From Hamadaea tsunoensis DSM 44101 (lineage in GTDB: Bacteria > Actinomycetota > Actinomycetes > Mycobacteriales > Micromonosporaceae), in NCBI RefSeq assembly GCF_000428945.1, contig NZ_AUAX01000002.1, positions 1 to 64,000 on the forward strand: DNA of 64,000 nucleotides, in the 5' to 3' direction. Below are positions 1 through 7,198 of this stretch, piece after piece. The position numbers and the translations under genes are program-made. Within the stretch, counting starts at the first letter, position 1; each line of letters begins with the position of its first letter. The notes under the pieces were generated by a model. That model worked only from the letters and a program-made list of their open reading frames with translations, had not been told where the DNA came from and did not search any database.

Positions 1-414
1 AACTTCCCCGGCAGCTTCGGCTCCTCCTACACCACCGTCCTGAGCGACTCGACCAACAACCTGTTCGAAGCCGTCCAGGTCTACAAAGTCCAGGGACAGA
101 ACCAATACCTCATGATCGTCGAAGCCATCGGCAGCCAGGGCCGCTACTTCCGCTCCTTCACCGCCACCAGCCTCAACGGATCCTGGACACCACAAGCCGC
201 CAGCGAAAGCAACCCCTTCGCCGGCAAGAACAACAGCGGCGCCGGCTGGACCAACGACATCAGCCACGGTGACCTCGTCCGCAGCAACCCCGACCAGACC
301 ATGACCGTGGACCCCTGCAACCTGCAACTGCTCTACCAGGGCAAGTCCCCCAGCGCCGGCGGCCCCTACGACCAGCTGCCGTGGCGGCCGGGCCTGCTGA
401 CACTTCAGCGATAG
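1..414 (+). CDS. alpha-L-arabinofuranosidase, GH62 family (3' end only)
   Basis: The reading frame is open from base 1 and ends at TAG 412-414, so only the last 137 residues are present. The segment contains [20 protein letters not shown], the [16 protein letters not shown] stretch and [17 protein letters not shown], which I recognise as the C-terminal blades of the five-bladed propeller of family GH62. These enzymes are secreted and remove arabinose side chains from arabinoxylan. The secretion signal and catalytic acids lie upstream of the window. A strong hairpin follows the stop. It converges with the PP2C gene downstream. Confidence in the family is high. Confidence 0.88.
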   Translation, partial: NFPGSFGSSYTTVLSDSTNNLFEAVQVYKVQGQNQYLMIVEAIGSQGRYFRSFTATSLNGSWTPQAASESNPFAGKNNSGAGWTNDISHGDLVRSNPDQTMTVDPCNLQLLYQGKSPSAGGPYDQLPWRPGLLTLQR

Positions 415-430
415 CGGTACGAGCTCGCTC

Positions 431-463
431 GACGGGGCCGCGACGTACGGTCGCGGTCCCGTC
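431..463. terminator. bidirectional hairpin terminator between convergent genes
   Basis: A 14-bp stem (431-444 with 450-463, including one G-T pair) closes a 5-base loop between the convergent GH62 and PP2C genes. There is no strong U tract, which is usual for GC-rich actinomycetes. Confidence 0.7.
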
Positions 464-484
464 GTCCGCGAGGAGGCGACTGCG

Positions 485-1861
485 TCACGGCAACGCGTCT
501 TCGACGGCGCGGGCCGACCATTCACAGACCACGATGGTCGAGTCGTCGTCGGGCGGCCCGCCGTGGAAGTCGACCACGCCCTGGTTCAACCGCCGTGCGG
601 TCTCCGGCACCGTCTGCCCATCGGCCGCCAGCGCCCGCGCCGAGGCGATCAATCGCTCCACCGTATAGAACTGCCCGTCCGCGTCGCGTACGTCGACAGC
701 GCCGTCGGTATAGAAAAGCAGCCGGTCGCCGTCCTGCAGCTGGTGTTCGCCGGGCCATGCGGTGTCGGGCGCCATGGCCAGTGGCAGTCGGCGGCCGCCC
801 GAGAGAAGGGTCGTGCCGCCGTCCGCGCCGAGGACCACCACGGGCGGATGACCCGCGTTGACATAGGTCACCTGCCCGCTCGTCAGATCCATGCGGAGCA
901 TGACGGCAGTCACGTAGGTGGTGGTGCCGAACTGCGCGGTCAGTTCCGCCTCGGCATCGTGAGCCATCTCGGTGAGGCTGGCGCCGTTGCGCCGCGCGGC
1001 GCGGGTCGCGGACAGGGCCACCGCCACGGCAAGGCCGGCTTCCAGCCCGTGCCCGACCGCGTCGAACACCCCCACGTAGGCGATGTCGTCGTCGAGGGCG
1101 TAGTCGTAGGCGTCGCCTCCGATCGCGTACGCGGGCCGCATGCTCGCCGAGAGGATCCACCTGTCGGCGGTGAAGGTGGAAGGCGGCAGCAACTGGCGGA
1201 GCAGCACGGATTTGACGGTCATCGGCCGGCTGCTGCGGGTCTGGTGCAGCCGGTCGCCGTAGGGCAGTTTGGCCGCGATCAGATGTCCCAGAAGGTTGGC
1301 GAACTGCACGACCGGGCCCCCGTGGTGGAACGCCTCGTCCGGGTCCGAGACCTCGGTCGCGACCCGCAGGACGCCGAGCCGCTCAGCGCTGTCCATGAGG
1401 GGTATCCAGGTCACCGCGGGCTGCTCAGGGTCGGTCTGCGGTTGTCCATTCTGGAATGTGAGCCCCGCGAGGCTGCCTTCCACCGGCTGCGAGTCGCCGT
1501 CATGGATGCCCGTTCCGGTCAGCTCCCGAAGATGGTACTGCTCATAGTCAACCAGGTAGATTGTGAAGTCGCGGGCGAGGCCCGCGGTCACCGCCCGCAA
1601 AAGCTGCGGCAGTTCGTCGGGCGAGGTCAGATTCGCCTCGCGCAGCAGATCCAGGATCGCTTCGTACCATTGTTCGGACCGAGACAGCACGGTCAGTCCA
1701 GCCGGATCGAGCACCGAGGCGATCTCATGGTTCCCACAGTAGGCCTCCGAGTGGCTGTCGGCCGGGGATGCCGCCGTGAGTGCCGGCGACCGGATCCTCG
1801 GCGGTGAGGACGGGATCCTCGAAACAGACGATGGCACGCAGGCCACCACGCCCGGGGACAT
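485..1861 (-). CDS. PP2C-family (SpoIIE-like) serine phosphatase with N-terminal GAF-like sensor
   Basis: This is a 458-residue product that likely dephosphorylates an anti-anti-sigma (STAS) protein in a partner-switching pathway. The C-terminal half has the SpoIIE/RsbU metal-site motifs: IGGDAYDYALDDD, GVFDAVGHGLEAG, NAGHPPVVVLG, LLFYTDGAVDVRDADG and DDDSTIVV. The first half (about 70-230) reads like a GAF-type ligand domain. The start is uncertain. ATG at 1861 has an AAGGG sequence 7 bases upstream and I use it, but the first ~50 residues look weakly structured, and GTG at 1714 or 1690 would also give a sensible protein. It is divergent from the Asp23 stress operon, so control of that operon's sigma factor is a reasonable inference. 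Confidence 0.85.
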   Translation of the reverse strand: MSPGVVACVPSSVSRIPSSPPRIRSPALTAASPADSHSEAYCGNHEIASVLDPAGLTVLSRSEQWYEAILDLLREANLTSPDELPQLLRAVTAGLARDFTIYLVDYEQYHLRELTGTGIHDGDSQPVEGSLAGLTFQNGQPQTDPEQPAVTWIPLMDSAERLGVLRVATEVSDPDEAFHHGGPVVQFANLLGHLIAAKLPYGDRLHQTRSSRPMTVKSVLLRQLLPPSTFTADRWILSASMRPAYAIGGDAYDYALDDDIAYVGVFDAVGHGLEAGLAVAVALSATRAARRNGASLTEMAHDAEAELTAQFGTTTYVTAVMLRMDLTSGQVTYVNAGHPPVVVLGADGGTTLLSGGRRLPLAMAPDTAWPGEHQLQDGDRLLFYTDGAVDVRDADGQFYTVERLIASARALAADGQTVPETARRLNQGVVDFHGGPPDDDSTIVVCEWSARAVEDALP

Positions 1862-1940
1862 AGCGACGCCCTTGCGGCGGAGGCACCCCCCGACCGCCAC
1901 CGCGATCTCCTCCGATGGACTCTGACCTGCGCAAACTCTC

Positions 1941-1965
1941 GGTTGAACTGGCGAGAACGGGGTAA
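1941..1965 (+). promoter_or_regulatory. sigma-B-like stress promoter of the Asp23 operon
   Basis: GGTTG (1941-1945) and GGGTAA (1960-1965) are separated by 14 bases, matching the GNTT-N14-16-GGGTA pattern of actinobacterial/bacillar sigma-B-family promoters. It lies 35 bases before the first Asp23 gene. Stress-sigma control would fit both the Asp23 genes and the divergent PP2C phosphatase. Confidence 0.55.
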
Positions 1966-1999
1966 TCGTGCCGTGGCTCGAAGTGAAGGAGGGCTGGCC

Positions 2000-2458
2000 A
2001 TGACACAAACTCTGGAACAGAGCGCGGGACAGGCGCCAGAGAAGAGCAGGTCGCCGGGGCTCGACCGGCTTACCACCGACGTGGGCAAGATCAGCGTGGC
2101 GCAGGGCGTGGTGCAGAAGATCGCCGGTATGGCCTGCCGCGAAGTAGCGGGCGTCCACTCGATGGGTACCGGATCGACCCGTGCCTTCGCCGCGATCCGC
2201 GAACGTATCCCCGGCAGCGCGGGACCCAGCGTCTCGCAGGGGGTCAGCGTCGAGGTAGGCGACACACAGGCGGCGGTCGACCTCGACATCGTGGTCGACT
2301 ACGGCGCGAGCATCTCCGACCTGGGACACAGCGTGCAGCGCAACGTGAAGCAGTCCGTGGAGCGGATGACCGGGCTCGAAGTGGTCGAGGTCAACGTCAA
2401 CGTCGACGATGTGCACATGCCCGACGAAGATCAGTCCACACCGTCTCGGGTGACGTGA
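2000..2458 (+). CDS. Asp23/Gls24 family envelope stress response protein
   Basis: This 152-residue product is the first gene of a tightly packed operon. The core GKISVAQGVVQKIAGMACRE, the Gly-rich turn and VEVNVNVDDVHMP are typical of Asp23/Gls24 (DUF322) proteins, which sit under the membrane and are held there by AmaP-type anchors. ATG 2000 follows the ribosome site GAAGGAGGG at a good distance. The stop overlaps the next start (TGATG). A sigma-B-like promoter lies upstream. In firmicutes this family is among the strongest sigma-B targets; the same role here is inferred. Confidence 0.92.
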   Translation: MTQTLEQSAGQAPEKSRSPGLDRLTTDVGKISVAQGVVQKIAGMACREVAGVHSMGTGSTRAFAAIRERIPGSAGPSVSQGVSVEVGDTQAAVDLDIVVDYGASISDLGHSVQRNVKQSVERMTGLEVVEVNVNVDDVHMPDEDQSTPSRVT

Positions 2459-2829
2459 TGGCGGCGGCCGCGCCGCTGCCGGCGACCGCCGAGACCGTCG
2501 ACGTGGACGCGATCGCCGCCGCGGTACGCGCGTGTCCGGGAGTCGCCGATCTGGACGCGGGCCATCCCGCTGAGCTGGCGACGTATCTCCCGGGGCGGCG
2601 GGTGGCCGGAGTGCGGGTCGCCGACGCCACCGTGGAGGTGCAGGTCCGCGCCCAGTGGGGCAGGCCGCTGCCGGAGATCGCCGGCGAGGTGCAGGTCGCG
2701 GTCGCGCCCCTGGCCGGGGGACGCCGGGTCGATGTGCTGATCGCCGACGTCGTGGACATCTCGACGCCCGCGAGCGCCGCCTGGACAGACGGCGTGGAAC
2801 CGCCCGTGAGGGGAAGTGGAGAACAATGA
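2458..2829 (+). CDS. small Asp23-like hypothetical protein of the envelope-stress operon
   Basis: This 123-residue product starts at ATG 2458, overlapping the preceding stop. It has no signal peptide. The middle contains two short repeats of the beta-strand pattern seen in Asp23 proteins (VAGVRVADATVEVQVRAQWG and GGRRVDVLIADVVDI), so it is probably a shortened, divergent member of that fold. Its stop overlaps the next start (ATGA), so it is translationally coupled. Function beyond membership of the operon is unknown. Confidence 0.8.
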   Translation: MAAAAPLPATAETVDVDAIAAAVRACPGVADLDAGHPAELATYLPGRRVAGVRVADATVEVQVRAQWGRPLPEIAGEVQVAVAPLAGGRRVDVLIADVVDISTPASAAWTDGVEPPVRGSGEQ

Positions 2830-3014
2830 ACCGGACCACTGTCGGCGCCGCGATCGGGTTGATCCTGGGACTCGTCGTGGTCCTGGTCGGCTTCTGGCAG
2901 ATGCTGGTCGTCGCCCTGTTCACCGTCATCGGCTGGGCCGTCGCGAAGGTCGTCAGCGGAGAGCTGGACCTCGGCGACCTGAACCTCAGCCTCCAGCGAC
3001 GGAGTCCGCGGTGA
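2826..3014 (+). CDS. DUF2273-like small membrane protein
   Basis: A 62-residue protein with two hydrophobic helices (about residues 6-24 and 26-43) and a short polar tail. Small DUF2273 membrane proteins occur next to Asp23 and AmaP genes in Gram-positive bacteria, where they are thought to help anchor Asp23 proteins. ATG 2826 overlaps the previous stop. The next gene begins at a GTG that overlaps this stop (GTGA). Too short for most gene callers, but the operon context and membrane profile support it. Confidence 0.82.
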   Translation: MNRTTVGAAIGLILGLVVVLVGFWQMLVVALFTVIGWAVAKVVSGELDLGDLNLSLQRRSPR

Positions 3015-3421
3015 GCGTCGCGGAGCCCGCGGCCGTCTCCGTGGCCGATCTGCCGCTCGGCCGCATCCACATGGCGGACGGCGCGGTCGCGAAACTCGCC
3101 GCGTACATCGCCGGTGAGGTACCCGAGGTGGGAGGGCCCGCCCGGGGCCTCGGCAGGCTGCCCGTCGGCGGCCTCACGAGCATGGGCAAGGCCGACCTGG
3201 ACCAGCGGCCCACCGTGTCGGCTCACGTCGACGGCGGCCATGTCGCCGTCGACGTGGTCGCGAGCGTCCGATGGCCGGCGTCGGTCGCTCTGACGACCGA
3301 GCGGCTTCGGCAGCATCTACGGGATCGGCTCGCGGAACTGACCGGTCTTCAGGTCGACGAGGTACGCGTCGACATCACGAATCTCATCACGGCGCCGGCC
3401 CGGTCGGCCCGGGTCGCTTGA
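3011..3421 (+). CDS. second Asp23/Gls24 family protein
   Basis: This 136-residue product is read from GTG 3011, which overlaps the upstream stop. The order of motifs (GAVAKLAAYIAGEVPEVGG, a variable loop, VAVDVVASVRWPASV, ELTGLQVDEVRVDITNL) is that of Asp23 proteins. It is only distantly similar to the first copy at 2000, so it is an old duplication rather than a recent one. Two non-identical Asp23 proteins in one operon could form mixed assemblies at the membrane; this is inference. Confidence 0.88.
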   Translation: MSVAEPAAVSVADLPLGRIHMADGAVAKLAAYIAGEVPEVGGPARGLGRLPVGGLTSMGKADLDQRPTVSAHVDGGHVAVDVVASVRWPASVALTTERLRQHLRDRLAELTGLQVDEVRVDITNLITAPARSARVA

Positions 3422-3466
3422 CGAAAGCCCGGTCCTCGAAAGCCCGGCCCACGAAAGCCCGGTCCG
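3422..3466 (+). repeat. three tandem 15-bp repeats between Asp23 and DUF6286-like genes
   Basis: Three units of CGAAAGCCCGGTCCT-type sequence (3422-3436, 3437-3451, 3452-3466) differ at one to three bases. They fill most of the 64-base gap between two operon genes and end just before the ribosome site at about 3474. Confidence 0.8.
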
Positions 3467-3485
3467 CGAACGAAGGAAGCGATCG

Positions 3486-4019
3486 ATGAGGAGAATTGTC
3501 AACCGGCTGCTGGGCGTGGTTCTCGCCCTCGCCCTCGTGGCAGGTGCAGCGGTCGTCATCGTGGAAGTGGTCGGTGTGCTTGTCGGCGCCCGCCCGGTGC
3601 TCGTCGACTGGCCGGCGGCTCTGGACTGGGCTCGGCGTACGCGATGGGATGCCGGCGTCGTGCGGACCGCAGGTGCGGCGATCCTCCTCGTGGGCCTGGC
3701 TTTGACCGTGTTCGAACTGTGGCCGTCGCGGGCGGGTCGCCTGCCGGTCGACAGTGATGAACCGGGCCTGGAGGCGGCCGTTACGCGTCGCGGGGTACAG
3801 CAGGAGGTCAGGGCGGCGGTCGCCGAGGTGGACGGGGCGTCGCCGAGGCATGTGTCGGTGCGCCCCGGCCGGATTCGAGTGCGGATCGCCTCGCGCATCG
3901 CCGGGCAGGAACCGCAAGGTCTGCGGGACGCCGTTCTGGCATCGGTCGGTTCGCACCTGGATCGGCTCCACCTTCGCCGCCGGCCGAGCCTCGCGGTCAG
4001 TGTCGAGAGGAGATCCTGA
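3486..4019 (+). CDS. DUF6286-like membrane protein of the Asp23 operon
   Basis: This 177-residue product starts at ATG 3486 after GAAGGAAG. Two membrane helices (about residues 8-30 and 58-78) are followed by a soluble domain with the alternating pattern of an Asp23-type fold (ASPRHVSVRPGRIRVRIASR, then a helix ending in HLDRLHLRRRPSLAVSVERRS). Proteins of this layout are found in actinobacterial Asp23 loci. Its stop overlaps the amaP start (TGATG), so it is likely part of the same membrane complex. Confidence 0.82.
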   Translation: MRRIVNRLLGVVLALALVAGAAVVIVEVVGVLVGARPVLVDWPAALDWARRTRWDAGVVRTAGAAILLVGLALTVFELWPSRAGRLPVDSDEPGLEAAVTRRGVQQEVRAAVAEVDGASPRHVSVRPGRIRVRIASRIAGQEPQGLRDAVLASVGSHLDRLHLRRRPSLAVSVERRS

Positions 4020-4591
4020 TGCATGCCGATCGTACGAGTCGTGTCGTCCTCCTGCTGCTCGGGCTGCTGATGGTGGCGGCCGGGCTCGCGGCGACGCTGG
4101 CGTCCTCCGGCGTGTACGGCAATGCCTGGGCGGCCCGGACCCTGACGGGAAACCCCGTCGGTACCTACGCCGGCGCCCAGGGCCGATGGCTGTGGCCGGT
4201 GGTAGGCGTCGTCGCCCTGGCGATACTCGTGCTCGCCCTGCGCTGGCTCGTCGCCATCCTGTTCGGCACCGACCGCGTCCGTGATCTGGCCTTCCCGACC
4301 GGGAGCCGGGACCGTGTCGTCCTGGCGGCGTCGGCGGTGAGTGAGGCGGTCGCGGCTGAGGTGGAAGGCTACCGTGGCGTGCGGACCGCGCGCGCCCGGC
4401 TGGTCGGATCCGACGAGCACCCGGAGCTCGCGCTACGGGTCGAGACCGACATCGACGCCGATCTCGCCGCCGTCCGCGAACGGATCGAACACGATGCCGT
4501 CGCGCATGCCCGCCAGGCCCTCGACCGGCCAGAGCTGCCGGTACGCCTTGACCTGGAGACCAAAGCGCAGCCGGGCCGCCGGGTCCTGTGA
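4019..4591 (+). CDS. amaP: alkaline shock response membrane anchor protein AmaP
   Basis: This 190-residue product has two membrane helices (about 11-30 and 60-83) with a long connecting loop, then a cytoplasmic domain containing LVGSDEHPELALRVETDIDA and a helical segment AVRERIEHDAVAHARQALD. This is the standard layout of AmaP, which tethers Asp23 to the membrane. ATG 4019 overlaps the preceding stop. It is the last gene of the operon; a short palindrome lies downstream at 4633. The assignment is by layout, size and position. Confidence 0.85.
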   Translation: MHADRTSRVVLLLLGLLMVAAGLAATLASSGVYGNAWAARTLTGNPVGTYAGAQGRWLWPVVGVVALAILVLALRWLVAILFGTDRVRDLAFPTGSRDRVVLAASAVSEAVAAEVEGYRGVRTARARLVGSDEHPELALRVETDIDADLAAVRERIEHDAVAHARQALDRPELPVRLDLETKAQPGRRVL

Positions 4592-4632
4592 CCCGCCGCG
4601 CGCACATGTCCGCTGCCTGAGTTCTGGTCGTG

Positions 4633-4647
4633 GCGCTGTGACAGCGC
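4633..4647. promoter_or_regulatory. near-perfect palindrome downstream of amaP
   Basis: GCGCTGT and ACAGCGC flank a single G. It is too compact for an RNA hairpin (1-base loop) and looks more like a binding site for a dimeric regulator. No target gene is obvious. Confidence 0.3.
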
Positions 4648-4702
4648 GTCCAGGGCGTGGCCCCGCGCCTGACGGTGGGTCCTCACGGACAGGCTGTAGG
4701 TC

Positions 4703-5029
4703 TCAGCACGCGACATTCCACTCCCAGGGCAGATCCCCGTCGCAGGCAGCGCAGACGAAGTCATCTCCCTTGACGATGTTGACCTGGCCGCAGTCCGGGC
4801 AGCGGCGGAACTCGAAAGCCGCGGTGAAGCCTCCCGGATGCGCCAGTCCCGCCCGTTCGCACGCGGCGGCCACGGCGGGCCACGAAGCGGGCTCGGGGCA
4901 GTATCCGGTCGACTGATTGCTCACCGCGACGACTGTCCAGCGCCCGTCCTCCCAGGCAAAGTCGATCTCTCCGGCGCTGAGTACGGCATGACCGGCCGCG
5001 CAGGCGACGTGCTCGCTACGCCTGGGCGC
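4703..5029 (-). pseudogene. C-terminal half of frameshifted conserved protein with zinc ribbon
   Basis: A GTG at 4924 could start a 73-residue ORF, but the same frame stays open and protein-like further upstream (RRSEHVACAAGHAVLSAGE, then FAWEDGRWTVVAVSNQSTG), up to about 5029. The frame then passes into the stop-terminated ORF 5016-5285 by a one-base shift in a G run (GTGGG on the minus strand, 5029-5032). Removing one G joins the two into a continuous protein. The C-terminal part carries CPDCG and CAAC, a zinc ribbon. I therefore read 4703-5285 as one gene broken by a +1 insertion, real or a sequencing error. Function unknown. Confidence 0.7.
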
Positions 5030-5285
5030 CCACCCGCAGATCGCCGGCCTCGTCGACCACGAACGTCTGCGGCCCGCTGCGATCCGCCTGCGCCAGGGCC
5101 GCCAGCCACGCGGTCAGATCGTCCACCGACGCGATCAACCGCCCGCGCTCCCCCGGCGTGATCGCGGCAAGCACGTCCGCCGGGCCGGCGTACGCGTACG
5201 GCCTCGGATTCTGCGCCGCGCACATTGCCGCCTCCAGGTCCTTCCAGTAGTGCATGACCGCCAGCGTGGCCCCGTCATGCCTCAC
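5016..5285 (-). CDS. N-terminal half of the frameshifted conserved protein
   Basis: This frame gives 89 residues (HYWKDLEAAMCAAQNPRPYA ... DRSGPQTFVVDEAGDLRVG) before a TAG at 5016, immediately after the presumed frameshift. The start is either GTG 5285, whose first bases overlap a stop in another frame (GTGA), or ATG 5255. Codon use resembles its neighbours. Read with the downstream frame it would make a protein of roughly 190 residues. As it stands it is a truncated product. Confidence 0.62.
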   Translation of the reverse strand: MRHDGATLAVMHYWKDLEAAMCAAQNPRPYAYAGPADVLAAITPGERGRLIASVDDLTAWLAALAQADRSGPQTFVVDEAGDLRVGAQA

Positions 5286-5374
5286 CGACCCGGCACGTGG
5301 TACGCGACCGGGGCGCCGGTCTTCATCTCGTCGGGGAAGTCCTCGAACAGGAAGGGCTGTTCGCCAATTCCTTC
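5282..5374 (-). other. orphan coding-like frame between nadR and the frameshifted gene
   Basis: In a frame different from nadR the minus strand reads EGIGEQPFLFEDFPDEMKTG and APVAYHVPGR, then TGA at 5282. This looks like a genuine protein C-terminus and its stop overlaps GTG 5285 of the next gene. There is no ATG, GTG or TTG to start it locally. It may be the true end of nadR after a frameshift, or a tiny gene with a non-standard start. Confidence 0.35.
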
Positions 5375-6462
5375 TCTTGGTCGGTCCGGCTCGGCGGTAC
5401 GAGCGGATCGGCGAGGCTCCAACCCTGCCTGATCAGCTCGTCGCAGGCCGAGAGCGCCACGGCCAGCCGCGCCTCGGGTGCCCCGCTCACCTCGACGAAC
5501 GGCAGCCCCCGCGTACGCAGTTCGGACCGGAACCGCTCGTTCATCCACGTGCGCAGGTGTTCCCCGTCGCGCAGCCCGTCGTCCTCGAAGGGCACGTCCT
5601 TATCGTCGGTGAGCAGGTACAGCGCCGGCCGACGGGCGGCTGCGCGGACCGCCGGAGAGGTCGAGCCGAGATACCGTTCCTCCCAGATCGCGGTGGCCCA
5701 CGAGTCGGTGTCGCAGACGAGTATCGGCGACCCCGTACGCGCCGCCGCGTCCTCGGCCGCGTTCTGCGCCTCGGCGACCTCGACGAAGTCGTCCCGATCC
5801 CAGGTCACGTCGAAGACGGTCGCCTCCGGGTCACGCGTACGCAATGCGGCCAGTTTCCGCTCGGTGAGCTCACGCCCGTACTCGGGCACCCAGCCCGTGG
5901 CCGACCAGACTCCGCCTCGATCTCGCAGTGCCGCGGCCAGCGCCCGGGACAGCGTCGTCGTGCCGGTCGACTCCGCGCCGACCACGACGATCCGCCGGGT
6001 GAACCAGGCCCGCACCGGAGGCGCGAGCATGTCCCAATACGCCACCGGATCCATGCGTACGGCGGTTCCCGACACCGGGGCGGCGGCCCGGCGGGGATCG
6101 ACGGCGACATGCTGTGCGCCGAAGCGCCGCGCCAATTCCTCCCCGTACGCCTCCGAGCTGAAGACGGCATCCACGTCCGCGTCCAGAACGGACTGGAACA
6201 CCGCGCAGTGGGCGTCCCACACCTCGGGGTCGGCGTAGTCGATCGGATGGTCGTCGATGACGCCGGCGACGCGTACACCGTCCGTATCGGCGTGCACCTC
6301 GCGCAGCCAGTCCAGCCGCACAGCGAGCGGGATCGACTCCCGGCTCGACGGCGCCACCACGACCGTGACCCGCTCGCACGCGGCGGCCGCCACCCGGATC
6401 AGATGATGATGTCCCGCATGGGGCGGATAGAACTTCCCGACGACCAGCCCGTGCCGGTACAC
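5323..6462 (-). CDS. nadR: NadR-like bifunctional NMN adenylyltransferase / ribosylnicotinamide kinase
   Basis: This 379-residue product phosphorylates nicotinamide riboside imported by PnuC and adenylylates NMN to NAD. Residues ~4-165 are a nucleotidyltransferase domain (VVGKFYPPHAGHH with the HxGH signature). Residues ~165-350 are a P-loop kinase domain (VVVGAESTGTTTLSRAL ... LVCDTDSWATAIW ... PALYLLTDDKDVPFEDDGLR). Oddly, the Walker A loop reads GAESTGTTT, with Thr where Lys is expected. GTG 6462 lies one base after the pnuC stop (TGAGGTG), so the two are coupled. The last ~20 residues look unlike protein, and a coding-like frame continues in another phase (5282-5374), so the 3' end may contain a frameshift. 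Confidence 0.87.
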   Translation of the reverse strand: MYRHGLVVGKFYPPHAGHHHLIRVAAAACERVTVVVAPSSRESIPLAVRLDWLREVHADTDGVRVAGVIDDHPIDYADPEVWDAHCAVFQSVLDADVDAVFSSEAYGEELARRFGAQHVAVDPRRAAAPVSGTAVRMDPVAYWDMLAPPVRAWFTRRIVVVGAESTGTTTLSRALAAALRDRGGVWSATGWVPEYGRELTERKLAALRTRDPEATVFDVTWDRDDFVEVAEAQNAAEDAAARTGSPILVCDTDSWATAIWEERYLGSTSPAVRAAARRPALYLLTDDKDVPFEDDGLRDGEHLRTWMNERFRSELRTRGLPFVEVSGAPEARLAVALSACDELIRQGWSLADPLVPPSRTDQEKELANSPSCSRTSPTR

Positions 6463-6463
6463 C

Positions 6464-7084
6464 TCACACCGCCACGGCCGGCACTCGCGGCTCCCGCTGC
6501 CACGTGCGCAGGCCCAGCACACACAGCGCCAGGAAGCCCGCGTACAGGATCGAGGTCAACCACAGGCCCTTGTACGCGTAGAGCGGTATGTAGACGACGT
6601 CGGCGGCGATCCACAACCACCAGTTCTCGAGCAGCTTGCGAGCCTGGCCATAGGTAGCCAGCAACGACAACGCCGTTGTCAGCGCATCCGGGACCGGCAC
6701 CGTGGAGGACGTGAACCGGTCGAGGAAGACTGCCAGCCCGGCGGTGAGCACGACTCCCGTCCCCGCCAACGCCAGCCACTCCCCGCGCGTCGTACGCCGA
6801 ACCGGCATCGCGTCGCGTACGGAACCGTGCGCTGCCCACTGCCACCATCCGTATGCGCCGAGCACCACGTACAGGACCTGCAGTCCGGCATCCGCGTAGA
6901 GCCCCGCGTACGCGAACACCACCATGAGCAGCAGCACGTTGAGGATGCCGACCGGCCAGTTGGCAATGTGCTGGCGTACGACGAGCCACACGCACAGCGC
7001 CCCGGTCGCGAACCCGAGCAGCTCACCCCATGTGGTCGGAGTACCGAAGAGGGTGAAGGCGGCCGAGGTCAGCCAGGCGAGCAT
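6464..7084 (-). CDS. pnuC: PnuC-type nicotinamide riboside transporter
   Basis: This 206-residue membrane protein has about seven helices. The family signature positions are seen in NWPVGILNVLLLMVVFAYAG, YGWWQWAA and LLENWWLWIAADVVYIPLYA (the Trp-rich substrate site of PnuC transporters). It imports nicotinamide riboside by facilitated diffusion coupled to phosphorylation by NadR, encoded directly downstream. ATG 7084 follows GGGAGG at 7 bases. A TAGGGT box at 7112-7117 could be its -10. Confidence 0.93.
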   Translation of the reverse strand: MLAWLTSAAFTLFGTPTTWGELLGFATGALCVWLVVRQHIANWPVGILNVLLLMVVFAYAGLYADAGLQVLYVVLGAYGWWQWAAHGSVRDAMPVRRTTRGEWLALAGTGVVLTAGLAVFLDRFTSSTVPVPDALTTALSLLATYGQARKLLENWWLWIAADVVYIPLYAYKGLWLTSILYAGFLALCVLGLRTWQREPRVPAVAV

Positions 7085-7185
7085 GAGGTCCTCCCGTGAT
7101 CAGGTCGGCACACCCTACTCTGCCGTTCCATGCCGTGCGCGCCGTCTCCACGAGGTAGCCGCCGCCACCGAACGGGACGGCAGCC

Positions 7186-7191
7186 TATCGT
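7186..7191 (+). promoter_or_regulatory. -10 box of a probable leaderless transcript
   Basis: TATCGT ends 7 bases before ATG 7199, with no ribosome site between, as expected for a leaderless actinobacterial mRNA. Confidence 0.5.
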
Positions 7192-7198
7192 GTCTGGC

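Noticed and set aside
1862-3316. N-terminal extension of the PP2C frame through the Asp23 operon
   Set aside because: The extension is antisense to four clear operon genes and is composed of Arg/Pro-rich non-protein-like sequence.
3422-3466. Possible CRISPR-like array from the tandem 15-bp units
   Set aside because: Units are contiguous, with no spacers, and too short.
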